A stretch of 64,000 nt of DNA, from contig CM034394.1 of the NCBI GenBank assembly GCA_019925095.2, forward strand, positions 8,072,272 to 8,136,271. Direction: 5' to 3'. The notes below the pieces were generated by a model. That model was not told where the DNA came from, did not search any database, and saw only the letters and a list, made by a program, of their open reading frames with translations. This DNA is from Dendrolimus kikuchii (lineage: Eukaryota > Arthropoda > Insecta > Lepidoptera > Lasiocampidae). Shown one piece after another: positions 1 to 10,099 of this stretch. The stretch's first letter is position 1. Each line of letters starts with the position of its first letter. The position numbers and the translations under genes are program-made.

Positions 1-203
1 GAGTTGTGATGCAAGTATGTATTTCTTCATCGTTATAAACAGGTTCTTGTGTTGTGTAAATATTTTATTATAAACTAACACCTTTACACGTAACGTATTT
101 TATATGTTCATCATTATTGTTATCTCTGCAACATTGTGGATAGTATAAGGAAATGAATTCGTATTGAAGCCGCATTGTTAATTTAAACATCAGTTTATTA
201 TAT

Positions 204-642
204 TGTTACGAGTTTAGCGGAACTCGAATTAAAATGCCGTTAGAATTATTATAGAGTTTATTAGAACTATACAAACACGTATAGCACAGGTACAAATATA
301 ACCGAACACAACAAGTCCAAACGTAATGCAGAAGGTCGTAATTCAATAAAACACGCAAAGTCCGTCACTTATTAGATTCCCGATTGTAGTACACACGTCT
401 CGCTTCGCTGGTGGTTATCGCTCGACTTAATCTGCCACACCTGGCTAATGACTCGGCCGCAAACTTCCATAAAAGAGTACAATAAAACAATCGGCTGTTT
501 TCTAATCACAAATTTTAAACACAAAAGAAGACGATCATAAAAGAGTTACAATTAATTAGTTTAAATGCCGGCAGGTAATAAAATGTGTTTTGTTTCAGAT
601 ATGCAGGTGGATTTTGTTTTTGTCGGGACCCGAGTTGTAACA
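204..642 (+). mobile_element. Solo LTR, copy 1 (439 bp, 4-bp TSD ATAT)
   Basis: Begins TGTTACGAGTTTAGCGG and ends GTTGTAACA, so it has the TG...CA ends and short TGTTAC/GTAACA inverted termini of a long terminal repeat. It is flanked by ATAT at 200-203 and again at 643-646, a 4-bp target duplication. It aligns along its length with 31364-31839 and 56706-57129. An AATAAA lies near the middle. No internal retrotransposon region is attached, so this is a solo LTR left by recombination. A Ty3/Gypsy or BEL-type parent would fit the short TSD, but the sequence does not decide which. Confidence 0.75.
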
Positions 643-646
643 ATAT

Positions 647-2689
647 GCTACTGCACATTAATTTAACACTTAAATTTTACAGTATATTGCTTAACATAAG
701 AATACGGGGATCAGATCTCCAGATCCCGCTTACAGGTCACAACCGCACCGCACGCCGTCAACTGATTTTAAATCCTAATTTCCTTGAGTAACCACATACA
801 AATACGCAATTATCCTATAGTACCTTTATCCCACGTACAACAATGATCCAAATATGTTTTTAGTTTTTATATAACCGGTTCTTAAAATTTATATACGTGA
901 AATATTTGGAGTATATTTTCTTTTAAAGATATTATCAAATCAGTCCACTGCAGGCAATTTGCGTGACTGAAATGTTAAATTAGCAACGTTCTGTGAAAGT
1001 GAGTCTTTTTGTTTCGAAAAACTGATTCTTATTTTTTATATACCTCCTTTCGAAATCATAAAAATATGTTACAAAACCTTAGTCTTAAGCCGGGAATATT
1101 TCTGGGAACGATTTAAAGTGACCATACTGAGAAAAATAAATCTAATTCCAATGCGATTTTGTCACTGATAGCTGATTCGGATCTGATTGATTCTATAACA
1201 ATAGTTTATGTTCTTTTTCAAATGCTTCGACACATTATATTCTGGGAATCTCGGATTTTTTCCTGCGAATCGATGACATGGCTAAAATAGCGTGAAAATT
1301 GATCGTGTTACTCTTACTACGGCATAGTTTATTATCCTGACTATTCTGGGATATTTCTTATTTCTCGACATTTCCTAACTCCGAAATGACCTGAATTTAG
1401 GACTTGCATGCTGTGTTAGTTTATATATTTATTAGACATCTTTAGTATAACAGTTGTAGTTGAGTATGTCTTTAGCAACATTACGAGAGTTTACAGGATT
1501 CAAAAATTTTCATACTAAAAAACCCATTGCCTTGCTGGTAAATATGCTTCGATTTTAAATATTGACAAAATAAATATAATCTTTGTTACCTGTCTAAGGC
1601 GGACGAAGTTGCGGGTAAGTCCTAGTACATATTCTAATATGTTTAAAAAAAAAACAGATTAATTTTTACATTTCCAAAACCACGAAGATGGCACAATGAA
1701 AAACACCTAAAGTTTTCTTTTATCTTTAATATGAATATTTATAAGGTACACCTTTTTTTGGAAAGCATGAAATAATAATAATAAACGGTTTCCAAAGGCG
1801 ATTAAATTACCTTAAGCAATTTGAAGTCTTCAAGTCTAAAAATAAAGTATGTGGTCGACATAATTGAAAGCTAATTAGTTGTTTAATCAGTTCAGAAATA
1901 TATTGGCAGCTAATGGCCAACTGGCTATTTATTATACAGGTCAGACGTAATTTGCAAACAACATTATATTACTTTCCGTATAAAATACCAGTAAATGTCC
2001 TTCTCAATTATTTTGTATGAAACAAAGTAAGATACGTCCAATAATTAATATCGAATTATCGATTGGAATTTAACGCAATTCAATTATTTTCAATGATTCA
2101 AATAAAAGATGTGATTAATTGGAATGTTTTTATGTAATGCATAATCCGTAATAATAATATTATACGTATACGTTATTTTTGATTATTTTATAGTATTATA
2201 TTATTATGTAACTCTTTTGTGTATAACAAAGAAAAGTTGTACGAAGCGTATTTTTATAAAAGACAAGGACAGTTACATTTCAGGAAGAGAGATGATGAGC
2301 AATAAGGAAATGAAGATTAGATTAGCCTTGAAGATTCGGGTAGGAAAGGGGAGAGATAGATACACTTTTAGAAAGGGATAGACATTAAATAAAAGAATAA
2401 CGAAAAAAACATCGATATAAGGGGGTTCCAGAAAATTTTCCCAGATATATAAGGAATGCAAACTGCGACTAACAGGCAGCTCAGTTGGAGACAGAGCAGA
2501 GACGAGAATGAGAAGATGAGTTCAGTGAAAGTCAGAGAACAACACGTTGAAGTTGTTAATAAAACGTTAAAAAGCGAAATAAGGGTTATTGGTGGTTCTA
2601 TCTATGTCGGATTTCTATATCTTACTATAAATACTTTTCCTTTCCATTAGGAAAAAATTGATATTACTATTGTAGTATGAATTTAATGT
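647..2689. other. Intronic stretch, mostly unassigned, with two degraded dispersed-repeat pieces
   Basis: AT-rich with no convincing coding region. About 1095-1260 (gccgggaatatttctggg onward) resembles 20225-20345 in this window and so belongs to the old dispersed family with 'cccgggaattttt' blocks. About 1598-1625 has the short motif ggcggacgaagttgcggg, typical of that family's end. The small open frames near 2273-2650 look like chance frames. Confidence 0.5.
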
Positions 2690-2746
2690 TAAAATTTAAC
2701 CAGTAGAAAAGCAATGAACGGATAGTAAGATATAGGAACCAGCCAC
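2690..2746 (+). repeat. Fold-back MITE, half copy
   Basis: Carries the right arm of the MITE seen complete at 8084-8220: gatagtaagatataggaacc followed by agcca. Only one arm is recognisable. Confidence 0.55.
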
Positions 2747-2759
2747 CAGTCACGTAGAT

Positions 2760-2905
2760 AATACATATAGATAAATAACTTTATTGCACACAAACAATTA
2801 CAAAAAAATGCATAATTACAATACTTACCTCTTGACAAAACAATGGGCGACCTTATCGCTACGATCTCTTCCAGGCAACCAAGCTTATGAAAGAAATTCT
2901 TAATT
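2760..2905 (-). mobile_element. Non-LTR retrotransposon 3' tail (GGAAGAAATCGC family)
   Basis: On the minus strand it reads tgcctggaagagatcgtagcgataaggtcgcc and later 'caataaagtt'. The same block (Y-CTGGAAGARATCGC, then CGATAAGRCCGCC, then a polyadenylation-like end) recurs at 5580, 22462, 31135, 49100, 50395 and 55360. It is a 3' untranslated end without coding sequence. Confidence 0.6.
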
Positions 2906-3099
2906 AATTTGGCGGTGTACGTGGAGCAGAAAATAAAATAAGGCTGCACAAATTAAGTATACATACTTACATTAATTTATGAAATTAATACTCCATAATC
3001 TATACATATAATAAAACTGTAGAGGTCGAATTTCTGTACAATGAAAAAAATGCTAAAAACCGGGTCAGAGGATGTAAGAAGTGAAATAGAACTAATTTG

Positions 3100-3312
3100 G
3101 TTTTTTTTCAAATTTTTTGTTTCTCTGTCTGTCTATTTGTACCGGCTAATCTCTAAAACGACTGGACCGATTTAAATGAAATTTTGTATGGTGGTAGCTT
3201 ATATCTCTGGTCAACATATAGGATACTTTGGAACCGGAAAAATTAAAGAGTTCCCGTGGGGTAGTTAAAAAACCGCACCACGCGGACGAAGTCGCGGGCA
3301 TCAGTTAGTATA
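3100..3312. repeat. Old dispersed repeat ending acgcggacgaagtcgcgggc
   Basis: Contains the CTGTCTGTCTAT-like start, the 'ctggaccgattt' block, and the end motif acgcggacgaagtcgcgggc at about 3280-3299. The same order occurs at 47090-47300. Ubiquitous in Lepidoptera as far as I recall. No coding capacity is visible. Confidence 0.5.
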
Positions 3313-3629
3313 ATATATAAACCCAAACATTTATAGAATATCTATATATACGTAGAAGTTAGATGCAATTCATAAATAGGTTTTTCCATTTATCCATTTA
3401 TCATTTCCATTAATCCATGAGAAATAATAATACTTAATAAACAATACTTAAAAGTTTTTAGGGTCGTTCTTTGAAGAGTTATGTCCATAGTATAGAATTA
3501 AACCTGTGAGTGCGCTAGTTGATGTCCTTCAAAGCCATAAATATTCTTGTTGAGACAACATTCTTCGTTGGCCTATATAGCTCATGGGGACTTTTTCTAC
3601 ACATAAACTTGTTTGTCCCATCATCCATT

Positions 3630-3705
3630 TTTAGGGTTACGTAGCCATATATAAAACAATTAACGAAACATTTTTCATTTTGTCATATCTACGTAACTGT
3701 CTGTT
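3630..3705 (+). repeat. Dispersed repeat with TTAGGGTTACGTAGCC head
   Basis: Starts 'tttttagggttacgtagcc'. Related heads occur at 41930 (tttttagggttccgtaacc) and 47510 (ttttaaggtaccgtagcc), where a 'cgtcatgtctg' block follows the last one. Short and decayed. Confidence 0.45.
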
Positions 3706-3817
3706 TGTAAGTGTCACCGGTGCTTTATCCGGGGGTAAAACACCGATAAACCTCTGGAGTGCCGACGTTTCGACAGTTGTGACTTCGACATTTCGTCCGG
3801 TAAATGTTTGTAGCCCG

Positions 3818-3985
3818 ACAATAAATGTAAAGGCAGACCCAAAAAGAGATGGACCGGACTGTGTGAACGGTGGCATGATGATTTGTGGATGTAACGGAGA
3901 ACATATGTCAGAATAGATGAGTACGGAAGGTACATTATGGCAACCCCAAATAACTGGGAGAAGGTGAAAGAGAACAAATAATCGT
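3818..3985 (+). pseudogene. RTE-like LINE C-terminal remnant
   Basis: Reads aaaggcagacccaaaaagagatgg and then a GATGATTTGTGG...GTAACGGAGAAC block. This corresponds to the 'KGRxKKRWxD...DDMxxCGVTED' end seen more clearly at 27788-28126 on the other strand. Frames are broken and no intact protein remains. It ends in 'ccccaaataactggga', matching the sequence beyond the stop in the other copies. Confidence 0.5.
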
Positions 3986-3989
3986 GTAT

Positions 3990-5385
3990 TGATAAAAGCC
4001 CAAATTTTACCATCGATTATGTTTCACATGAATAAAGAATTTCCCTGGAAACTGGGCTCTTTTTTCAAGTGCTTATAATAAAAATAAAAAAAATTAAGTA
4101 GATATTTATTTATCTAAAAAAAATTTCACGCACGACAATCGTGCCACCAACATTTCAGGGGATATGTTTATTATATGATGCTATGCAATAGTACTCTATT
4201 GCAAACTACTGTTTAATTATGAAAAAATTAAGCCAAACAACTAGCGGCGGATCCCACACATGTAACTAAGGAGTTAGACAGTTCTTGAAAAGTCATATGG
4301 ATTTTACTGAAGCCCTTATTGAATGTTATAATCTGTACCTAGGAAACATTTTAGTCTACATAACTCCACAATGTTAATTTTATAGGAGAGCCAATTTAAG
4401 GTACTTTTGTTAAGAAAGAAAATTATCAAACAGTTTTATAATGTTATACTTTTGATGTACAGAAATGTGCGCTTCTAAAATGTCAAAAAGTATTATTCCC
4501 CTATATTTATTTGAAGTATGAGGTGGGAAATTTTGGAAAAATTCAAGATAAAATAGAACGAGTATATATTTACATGGTCAAATAACAAAACTACTACGGA
4601 ATCCTTCATAGTACTTTGCCAATACACGCTTTGCTACTTTTATACATACTTTTGTTAATCGATTTTTAACAATTTGTCGATGAATATTTGCTGCTACACT
4701 TCTTTTTTATCTGACGACACGTTGTTTTACTAAAAGTCCCATGCGAGTTTACTCGCTTAAACTTTACTATATTATCCATCGTGAAAAAGCATGTTCGGAT
4801 TTAAGAATGACAATAGGCCCATAAAAAGTATATCTCACCCCTGGAGTTTGAATCTTAGTTTTAGCGATCTCCACTCCATGTCTCGCTACTCACCTAAGGC
4901 TTCGCCACAAAGCCAGCGAGTTTACCAATATTATTAAACATTTCAAAGTAGTCATTCGTAGTATCATATTTTTTTCTACAGCATCATTCATTAATATTTC
5001 CTACTGGAGGCTATTAATTCTATTTAATTAAATGTTAAACCTTTCAAACTCAATTAGTGTTTAGAAAACGCTTGAACATACAAAAGAACTCATGACGAAA
5101 GTGTTTGTTCAGTTTTTCATATGTTGTTTTAACCCAGTTTAGATTATTGCAAAACAATCAATAATTAATTACGTGCAAATTTATTTATATAAAAATTGAT
5201 TAGGAAAAGATTTACTTACAGTGCGTGTTAATTAAATATGCTTATCTTGCGTTATAATTAATCAATATTACAAAATCATTGAATAAAGAAGTTTTTGAGA
5301 TTTCGATGTCATTACACACAATAAGTCATACAAAATTGCATATAAGTCGCAGCGTTGGTAATGCTTTTATTCCCGCGATCCCAGC
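3990..5385. other. Unassigned AT-rich intron
   Basis: No recognisable family or coding region. Several homopolymer A/T runs occur. Nothing further can be supported. Confidence 0.5.
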
Positions 5386-5575
5386 CTATGGCAAAAGCAG
5401 GAGAGCCGGGATGTCTTAGTGGGTATACCAGCATAACTGGAAAGCCTTACACTATCTCGCTGCTGGTTTCCGAGCAAAACGTGTGGTAAATTGCATTTCA
5501 CCTATACAAAAAGTAATCCTTTTCACAATTACCGTGAGTTCACAATAAACTGCTGCTGTTGTCTAGCGGTGTATG
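5386..5575. repeat. Possible unclassified repeat adjoining a LINE tail
   Basis: GC-richer than its surroundings (cagcctatggcaaaagcaggagagccggg). It ends where a LINE 3' tail begins, suggesting transposed sequence, but no second copy was found in the window. Confidence 0.25.
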
Positions 5576-5579
5576 GTGA

Positions 5580-5735
5580 ATGAATGAATATGCTTTATTT
5601 ATTTAAGATAGAGTTAACGGAAACGACATTTAAAACAACTATAGGTATTATCATCACTATTCGCGATTTCTTCCAGACAATTTTTGGATGGTTAAGAAGA
5701 TTTGTAAGAACCGTGGTATGTTGCATTATCATTTT
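5580..5735 (-). mobile_element. Non-LTR retrotransposon 3' tail (GGAAGAAATCGC family)
   Basis: Minus-strand match to the family, including the outer block cataccacggttcttacaaa shared with 31135-31298 and 55360-55475. It is bordered by gaatgaatgaatatgctttatt. Confidence 0.6.
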
Positions 5736-5749
5736 TACCTAGATATAAT

Positions 5750-7150
5750 GAGTTCGCGTAATACTGGATTATATCATAGAATAAGATCTATATGTTTGGT
5801 ATTTGAAGTACATTTGAAATCACGAAATATTTTCATTTTTTTTATGTTATTATGTAAGGTGGGCTAGCTATAATCTTAAAAATTAAGGCACAAACATAGG
5901 TAAAGATGAGTTATTGATAAGCCTACACTCATGACAATGTCATGGGTAGTGTAGATACGTCTATGTATACAATAGGTTATCTTTTAATCATAACGATATT
6001 ATTAACATATTGATTGGAATTTTAATACGATTAACAAGTTTATTAAAGTATTATCTAGAGCAAATTTTCTTCTCTCGAGAGCAAGATTTAGCCAAGTAAT
6101 CTAGATTTTGATTAACATTCAGCTACCAGCATAAATTAACATTTTAACTGCTTCAAAGTACTGTATAAATTACATAAAATGTCTAATTTTAGATATTTCG
6201 ATTTAGAAAACGCCTGTACCATTCTATGCGTATTAATTTGAAAATTTGTTAAAGCTATCGGTGATAAAATCTAATTAACAGTATAATTCCCATATTTAAT
6301 CAACATTAGACAGTAAATAGTATATTATAAAGTGGGTGATTAGTCTTTCGTATTCCACGGGTACTATTTACTATTGTCTCGAAAAAACAATAAAGGATAT
6401 TGCCCAGTTTGTTATAAGAGTTGGGATTCATATAAAATTGCACGAGCATATACGGGTTTTTCCCACTTCGTAGAAAATTTAAATCATTGTTATATACATT
6501 AAAAACATGGAAATTTTTGAACCAGTTTTACGAGAAATTTTAATTTTTCTAGAACAATATTTCTTAGAAAAGAATAAACACAAACTTACAACGTTCAAAA
6601 CTAGATGGCGATGTTCGTTATTAACACACTAGTTTACTTACTCTCACATTCATAGACATAATCTATTTTGTTTTTAAACGGTTTGTTTTTTCGTAGCGTC
6701 AGTGGCGGTATTATATAATATAGATGCTGTCAGCATATTAACCATGTGTGTCTAATTTGTGGAGGTACATAAGTCTAGTGAGTTAGGCAATCAACAAGAA
6801 CCTAAAAGTAAAGTAAAGTAAAAGTCAACATACGAACTATCGATGATGATACCAGAAAAGACAAAATGTTTATCTGATGGTAATTTCTATGTTGGGTTAC
6901 AAACAGAACTACTATTTTACTATAATAACATAAAAATATTATAAGATTTCGGAAAGATTTTGCTAAGGTTCATTCAATTTCAGATTAGACCCAAAATGGG
7001 CATTGACCTTTACGTATTCCTTACTGGGATACTTTTTAGCTCAGAAAATAGGTTCGTTTGATCAGGATACGAATTCCAAATTTAGGTTGGCGGAGTCGTG
7101 AAGAAAGTTTAGAATAATATATAAATGTAACGTATTCACAAATCAAATTG
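5750..7150. other. Unassigned AT-rich intron
   Basis: No gene or recognised repeat. Non-repetitive at the level visible by eye. Confidence 0.5.
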
Positions 7151-7156
7151 ACAAAA

Positions 7157-7202
7157 TACCACGCATTTTCCCTAAAGGATCCTTTAGGAAAAATACGTGG
7201 TA
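7157..7202. repeat. 46-bp spacer-less palindrome centred on GGATCC
   Basis: Left half taccacgcattttccctaaa plus GGA pairs with the right half at 21 of 23 positions, with no loop. The symmetry axis falls inside GGATCC (7177-7182). It could form a cruciform or be the remnant of a small inverted-repeat element. Confidence 0.75.
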
Positions 7203-7204
7203 GT

Positions 7205-8083
7205 TCATCTTCATCTTAGATAATGTTACAGTTATAGGCCGTTTCACGCATATGTGGTGATGGGTGTAATGCGTTATTGTTTTTAATTGTTAATATGTAA
7301 TGTAATAATATATGATACAATAACTTATACATTATTGCAATTGTGGCCCCAGCATAACTACGCTTGTTATATTATGTTACATTATTATTAGTCTCAAAAT
7401 TTTCATTATCTTTATGATTTCTTTTGACAATTTTCAAGCCTATAAACCTCGTATAATGATTATGTATTAAGTGGAGGTGGTTTGGTGTAAAAAATATTAA
7501 TTCTAATCTATAAAGTACAAATAGATTTTGAATAGAGTGGTCAACAATAAGGATACTTGAAATATTTGATTTGAAAATTCCCTTCCAAAGTTCCACTCTT
7601 CATTTCTTTAGAAGAAAATACTTCCAATCTACACGTATCAGCGTACCATCAAAGGTATTGACATGGTAGTGACAATATATCGTCATGCAAAGTGATCTCA
7701 TTGATCATCTCATAGATGAATGAAGCTGGATGGGGGCGTGTGAAAGTAGTCAACCATTGTCCTTCCACAATGGGCTTTCGCAATATTATTATAGCAGTGA
7801 AAGTTGACATGGTTAAGGTTATTTAAACATATACTATTTTTATTGTGAAGTCACTTCATAAAATCCTGTATTGTACATCGAGGTGTATGTTTCCACTAAA
7901 CCTCGTTGGTGTTGCATTGCTTTGACAAACATTCAAGTGATGAACCCAGTACATGACTGTATATGTATACGCACAACTACATGAAGTGCATCAAAGTAGA
8001 AGATGAGTTCAAAGCAAAATCTGAACACCGAACCCACAAACTTTAGATATAATTGAATGTAAAAAGTAAATATATAAACTAAT
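7205..8083. other. Unassigned intron
   Basis: No recognised feature. The minus-strand open frame at 7372-7596 is AT-rich and low in information and looks like chance. Confidence 0.45.
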
Positions 8084-8220
8084 GGCCGGTTTTAATATCT
8101 TAATATTGATTCACTTGCCCTACCATCGGCTGAATTTTGACATAAGATGTATGGACCTTATGTCAAATTTTAACAGATAGTAAGGCAAATGAATGGTTGG
8201 TAATATATAGAAACCGGGCC
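8084..8220. mobile_element. Fold-back MITE, complete copy
   Basis: Starts ggccggttttaatatctta and ends tatatagaaaccgggcc. The two arms are near-complementary almost to the centre, with the inner block taaaatttgacataaggtcc on both sides of the axis. Six other copies or half copies are in the window (2690, 13647, 40213, 48676, 54501, 59083). There is no coding capacity, as expected for a miniature inverted-repeat element. Confidence 0.65.
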
Positions 8221-8299
8221 ATAATCGCTTATTGGATAACAATCATATAAATTACAGTTACAAAAAATAACAATTCTTAATAGAAATACTAAGATAATC

Positions 8300-8605
8300 T
8301 TTTTTTTATTGCATGAGTTCAGCAGACAGACATATGGTCCACCTGATAGAAAGCGGTTACTAACACCTATGGACATTTGTAACACCAAACGTGCTACCAA
8401 TTTGCTGCTGCTCTCTTAAGGGAGACTGGAACCTGGCAACTAATGCCGAAACACAATTCAAGGTTGTCATTAAAGCAATCTCTAGACTAGGGGTGGTAGC
8501 CATCCAGACGGACAAATACCCTACCACCTGGCTGTGGGGTGTTTTTTCGCCTCTTACGACAAGCCAGCAGGAAATCGTATTCTTTCTTCGTTTCTGCACA
8601 AATAA
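8300..8605 (-). mobile_element. Family A short retroposon, near full length
   Basis: On the minus strand it begins near tgtgcagaaacgaagaaag, passes cgtaagaggcgaaaaaac, ccaggtggtagggtatttg, atggctaccacccc and tccataggtgttagtaacc, and ends 'ctcatgcaataaaaaaa'. This is the same order as 42041-42349 and 63383-63703. It ends in a poly(A) tail preceded by AATAAA and has no protein frame, so it is a SINE or a LINE 3' derivative. Confidence 0.7.
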
Positions 8606-8891
8606 GGGTAATGTGAAACTTTTTAAATGTTAACACTCAATAAAGGAGCCATTTAAAATGTATTTTCGTACAAAAATCCTTTAACGTATAACCGGGAAAT
8701 CACTGAGTTGTTTTTGAACCAGAAGGTTACTTTAGCCATGAAACTGTTAAAGATGTGACATAACAAGGTCGAATCACAGAACTAAAACAATTAATTATAA
8801 TACATAAAATAAAGTCATAAGTTATAATTTCTTATGTACCCATTACAATATTGATTTGTTTATCATACTTTAATAGATAGTTAAGTTTATA

Positions 8892-10096
8892 TTAGGTCCT
8901 TACATATGAAGTTGGCGTTTTGTCGTACTGGCCACTTTGATCTCAAATATCTCCTCTTTGGTTAGGAATTCCAATTTCTTTATACAGCTATTTACTTATG
9001 ATTTTGTGTTTTGAAAACCGTAATTTATTTGTTTTTCCTCTTTTGGTTTTTTCTTTGCGTCACTCAATTTACAAAATGGAAAACTTGAAATATCGCATTA
9101 TTTACGAGTACGAGTTCCATCGTGGCACCAGTGCTGCCGAAACGTTTCGTTCTGGAAATTTCGACCTGCAGAACAACCCCGTAGACGGCCGGAGACCAAA
9201 GTTGATAATGCAGAATTGAAGGCTATTGTGGAAGCGGATCCATCGCAAACCACGTCCGAGTTAGCTGCAGGCTGCGGTGTTAGTGATAAAACTGTTTTAA
9301 TCCACTTGAATCAAATTGGGAAGGTGAAAAAGCTTGAAAGGTGGGTACCTCATGAATTGAGTGCAGCAAATCGACAAACGCGCGTCGACTGCTGCGTTAC
9401 ATTACTCAACCGGCACAATAATGAAGGGATTTTAAATCGAATCTTTACCTGTGATGAAAAGCGGAACCTGTACGATAATCAGAAACGCTCATCGCAATGA
9501 CTGAACCTGGCGAACCAGTCAAATCCTGCCCCAAGCGAAAATTGATTCAAAAAAATTACTTGTGTGCGTTTGGTGGACTAGTGCCGGTGTCGTTCACTAC
9601 AGTTTTCTTAAATCTGGTCAGACGATTACGGCGGATGTCTATTGTCAGCAACTGCAAATCATGATGGAAAAGCTAGCTGCTAAACAACCGAGGCTGGTCA
9701 ATCGCTCTAGGCCACTGCTGCTTCAGGACAACACTAGACCACACACTGCACAACAGACGGCTACCAAATTAGAGGAGCTTCAATTGGAATGTCTAAGACA
9801 TACACCGTATTCCCCGGACCTTGCCCCAACAGATTACCATTTTTATCGAAATTTGGATAACTTCTTGCAAGGGAAAACATTCAACTCCGATGGGGCAGTC
9901 CTAAGCGCCTTCAAAGATTTTATTGATTCCCGTCCGAATGGTTTTTTTAGTAAAAGGATCAATGAACTACCTATGAGATGGCAGAAGTGCATAGATAGCA
10001 AATTAACATACTTTGATTAAATAAATATATTATATTTAAAAAAATCGACTTTATGTTTCTCCCTTACAAAACGCCAATTTCATATGTAAGACCCAG
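8892..10096 (+). mobile_element. mariner transposon, full length but inactive
   Basis: Terminal inverted repeats of about 31 bp: the left end reads ttaggtccttacatatgaag..., and the complement of the right end reads ctgggtcttacatatgaaat.... Both continue into TTGGCGTTTTGT. A TA dinucleotide flanks each side (8890-8891 and 10097-10098), the target duplication expected for Tc1/mariner. At 1205 bp it is close to the usual ~1.3 kb of the family. The transposase inside is broken (separate entry). Confidence 0.9.
9076..10020 (+). pseudogene. mariner transposase, broken by frameshifts and a nonsense codon
   Basis: The ATG at 9076 starts MENLKYRIIYEYEFHRGTS, the N-terminal helix-turn-helix part. The frame is lost near 9200 and continues in another frame as ELKAIVEADPSQTTSELA and VSDKTVLIHLNQIGKVKK, the second DNA-binding part. 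A TGA at 9498-9500 replaces the Trp expected after the SSQ residues. Further shifts follow before CVWWTSAGVVHYSFLKSGQT at 9565. The catalytic triad is recognisable: D in FTCDEK, D in LLLQDNTRPHTA, D in YSPDLAPTDYHF. There are 34 residues between the last two, the D34D spacing of mariner proper. The protein ends naturally at the TAA at 10018. Family-level assignment is firm. The copy cannot make an active enzyme. Confidence 0.88.
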
Positions 10097-10099
10097 TAG

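Noticed and set aside
1..200. CrebA first exon or promoter at the window start
   Set aside because: No acidic N-terminal frame, no donor site joined to an ATG and no promoter-like composition. The sequence is plain AT-rich DNA up to an LTR.
204..642. MITE or DNA transposon instead of an LTR
   Set aside because: The inverted ends are only ~6 bp, the ends are TG/CA, length is 424-476 bp, TSDs are 4 bp and an AATAAA is internal, all favouring a solo LTR. A DNA element is not fully excluded.
3637..4013. Overlapping frames of 78-99 codons on both strands as a gene
   Set aside because: The area is a mix of a dispersed-repeat head and an RTE-like remnant. No frame carries a recognised domain.
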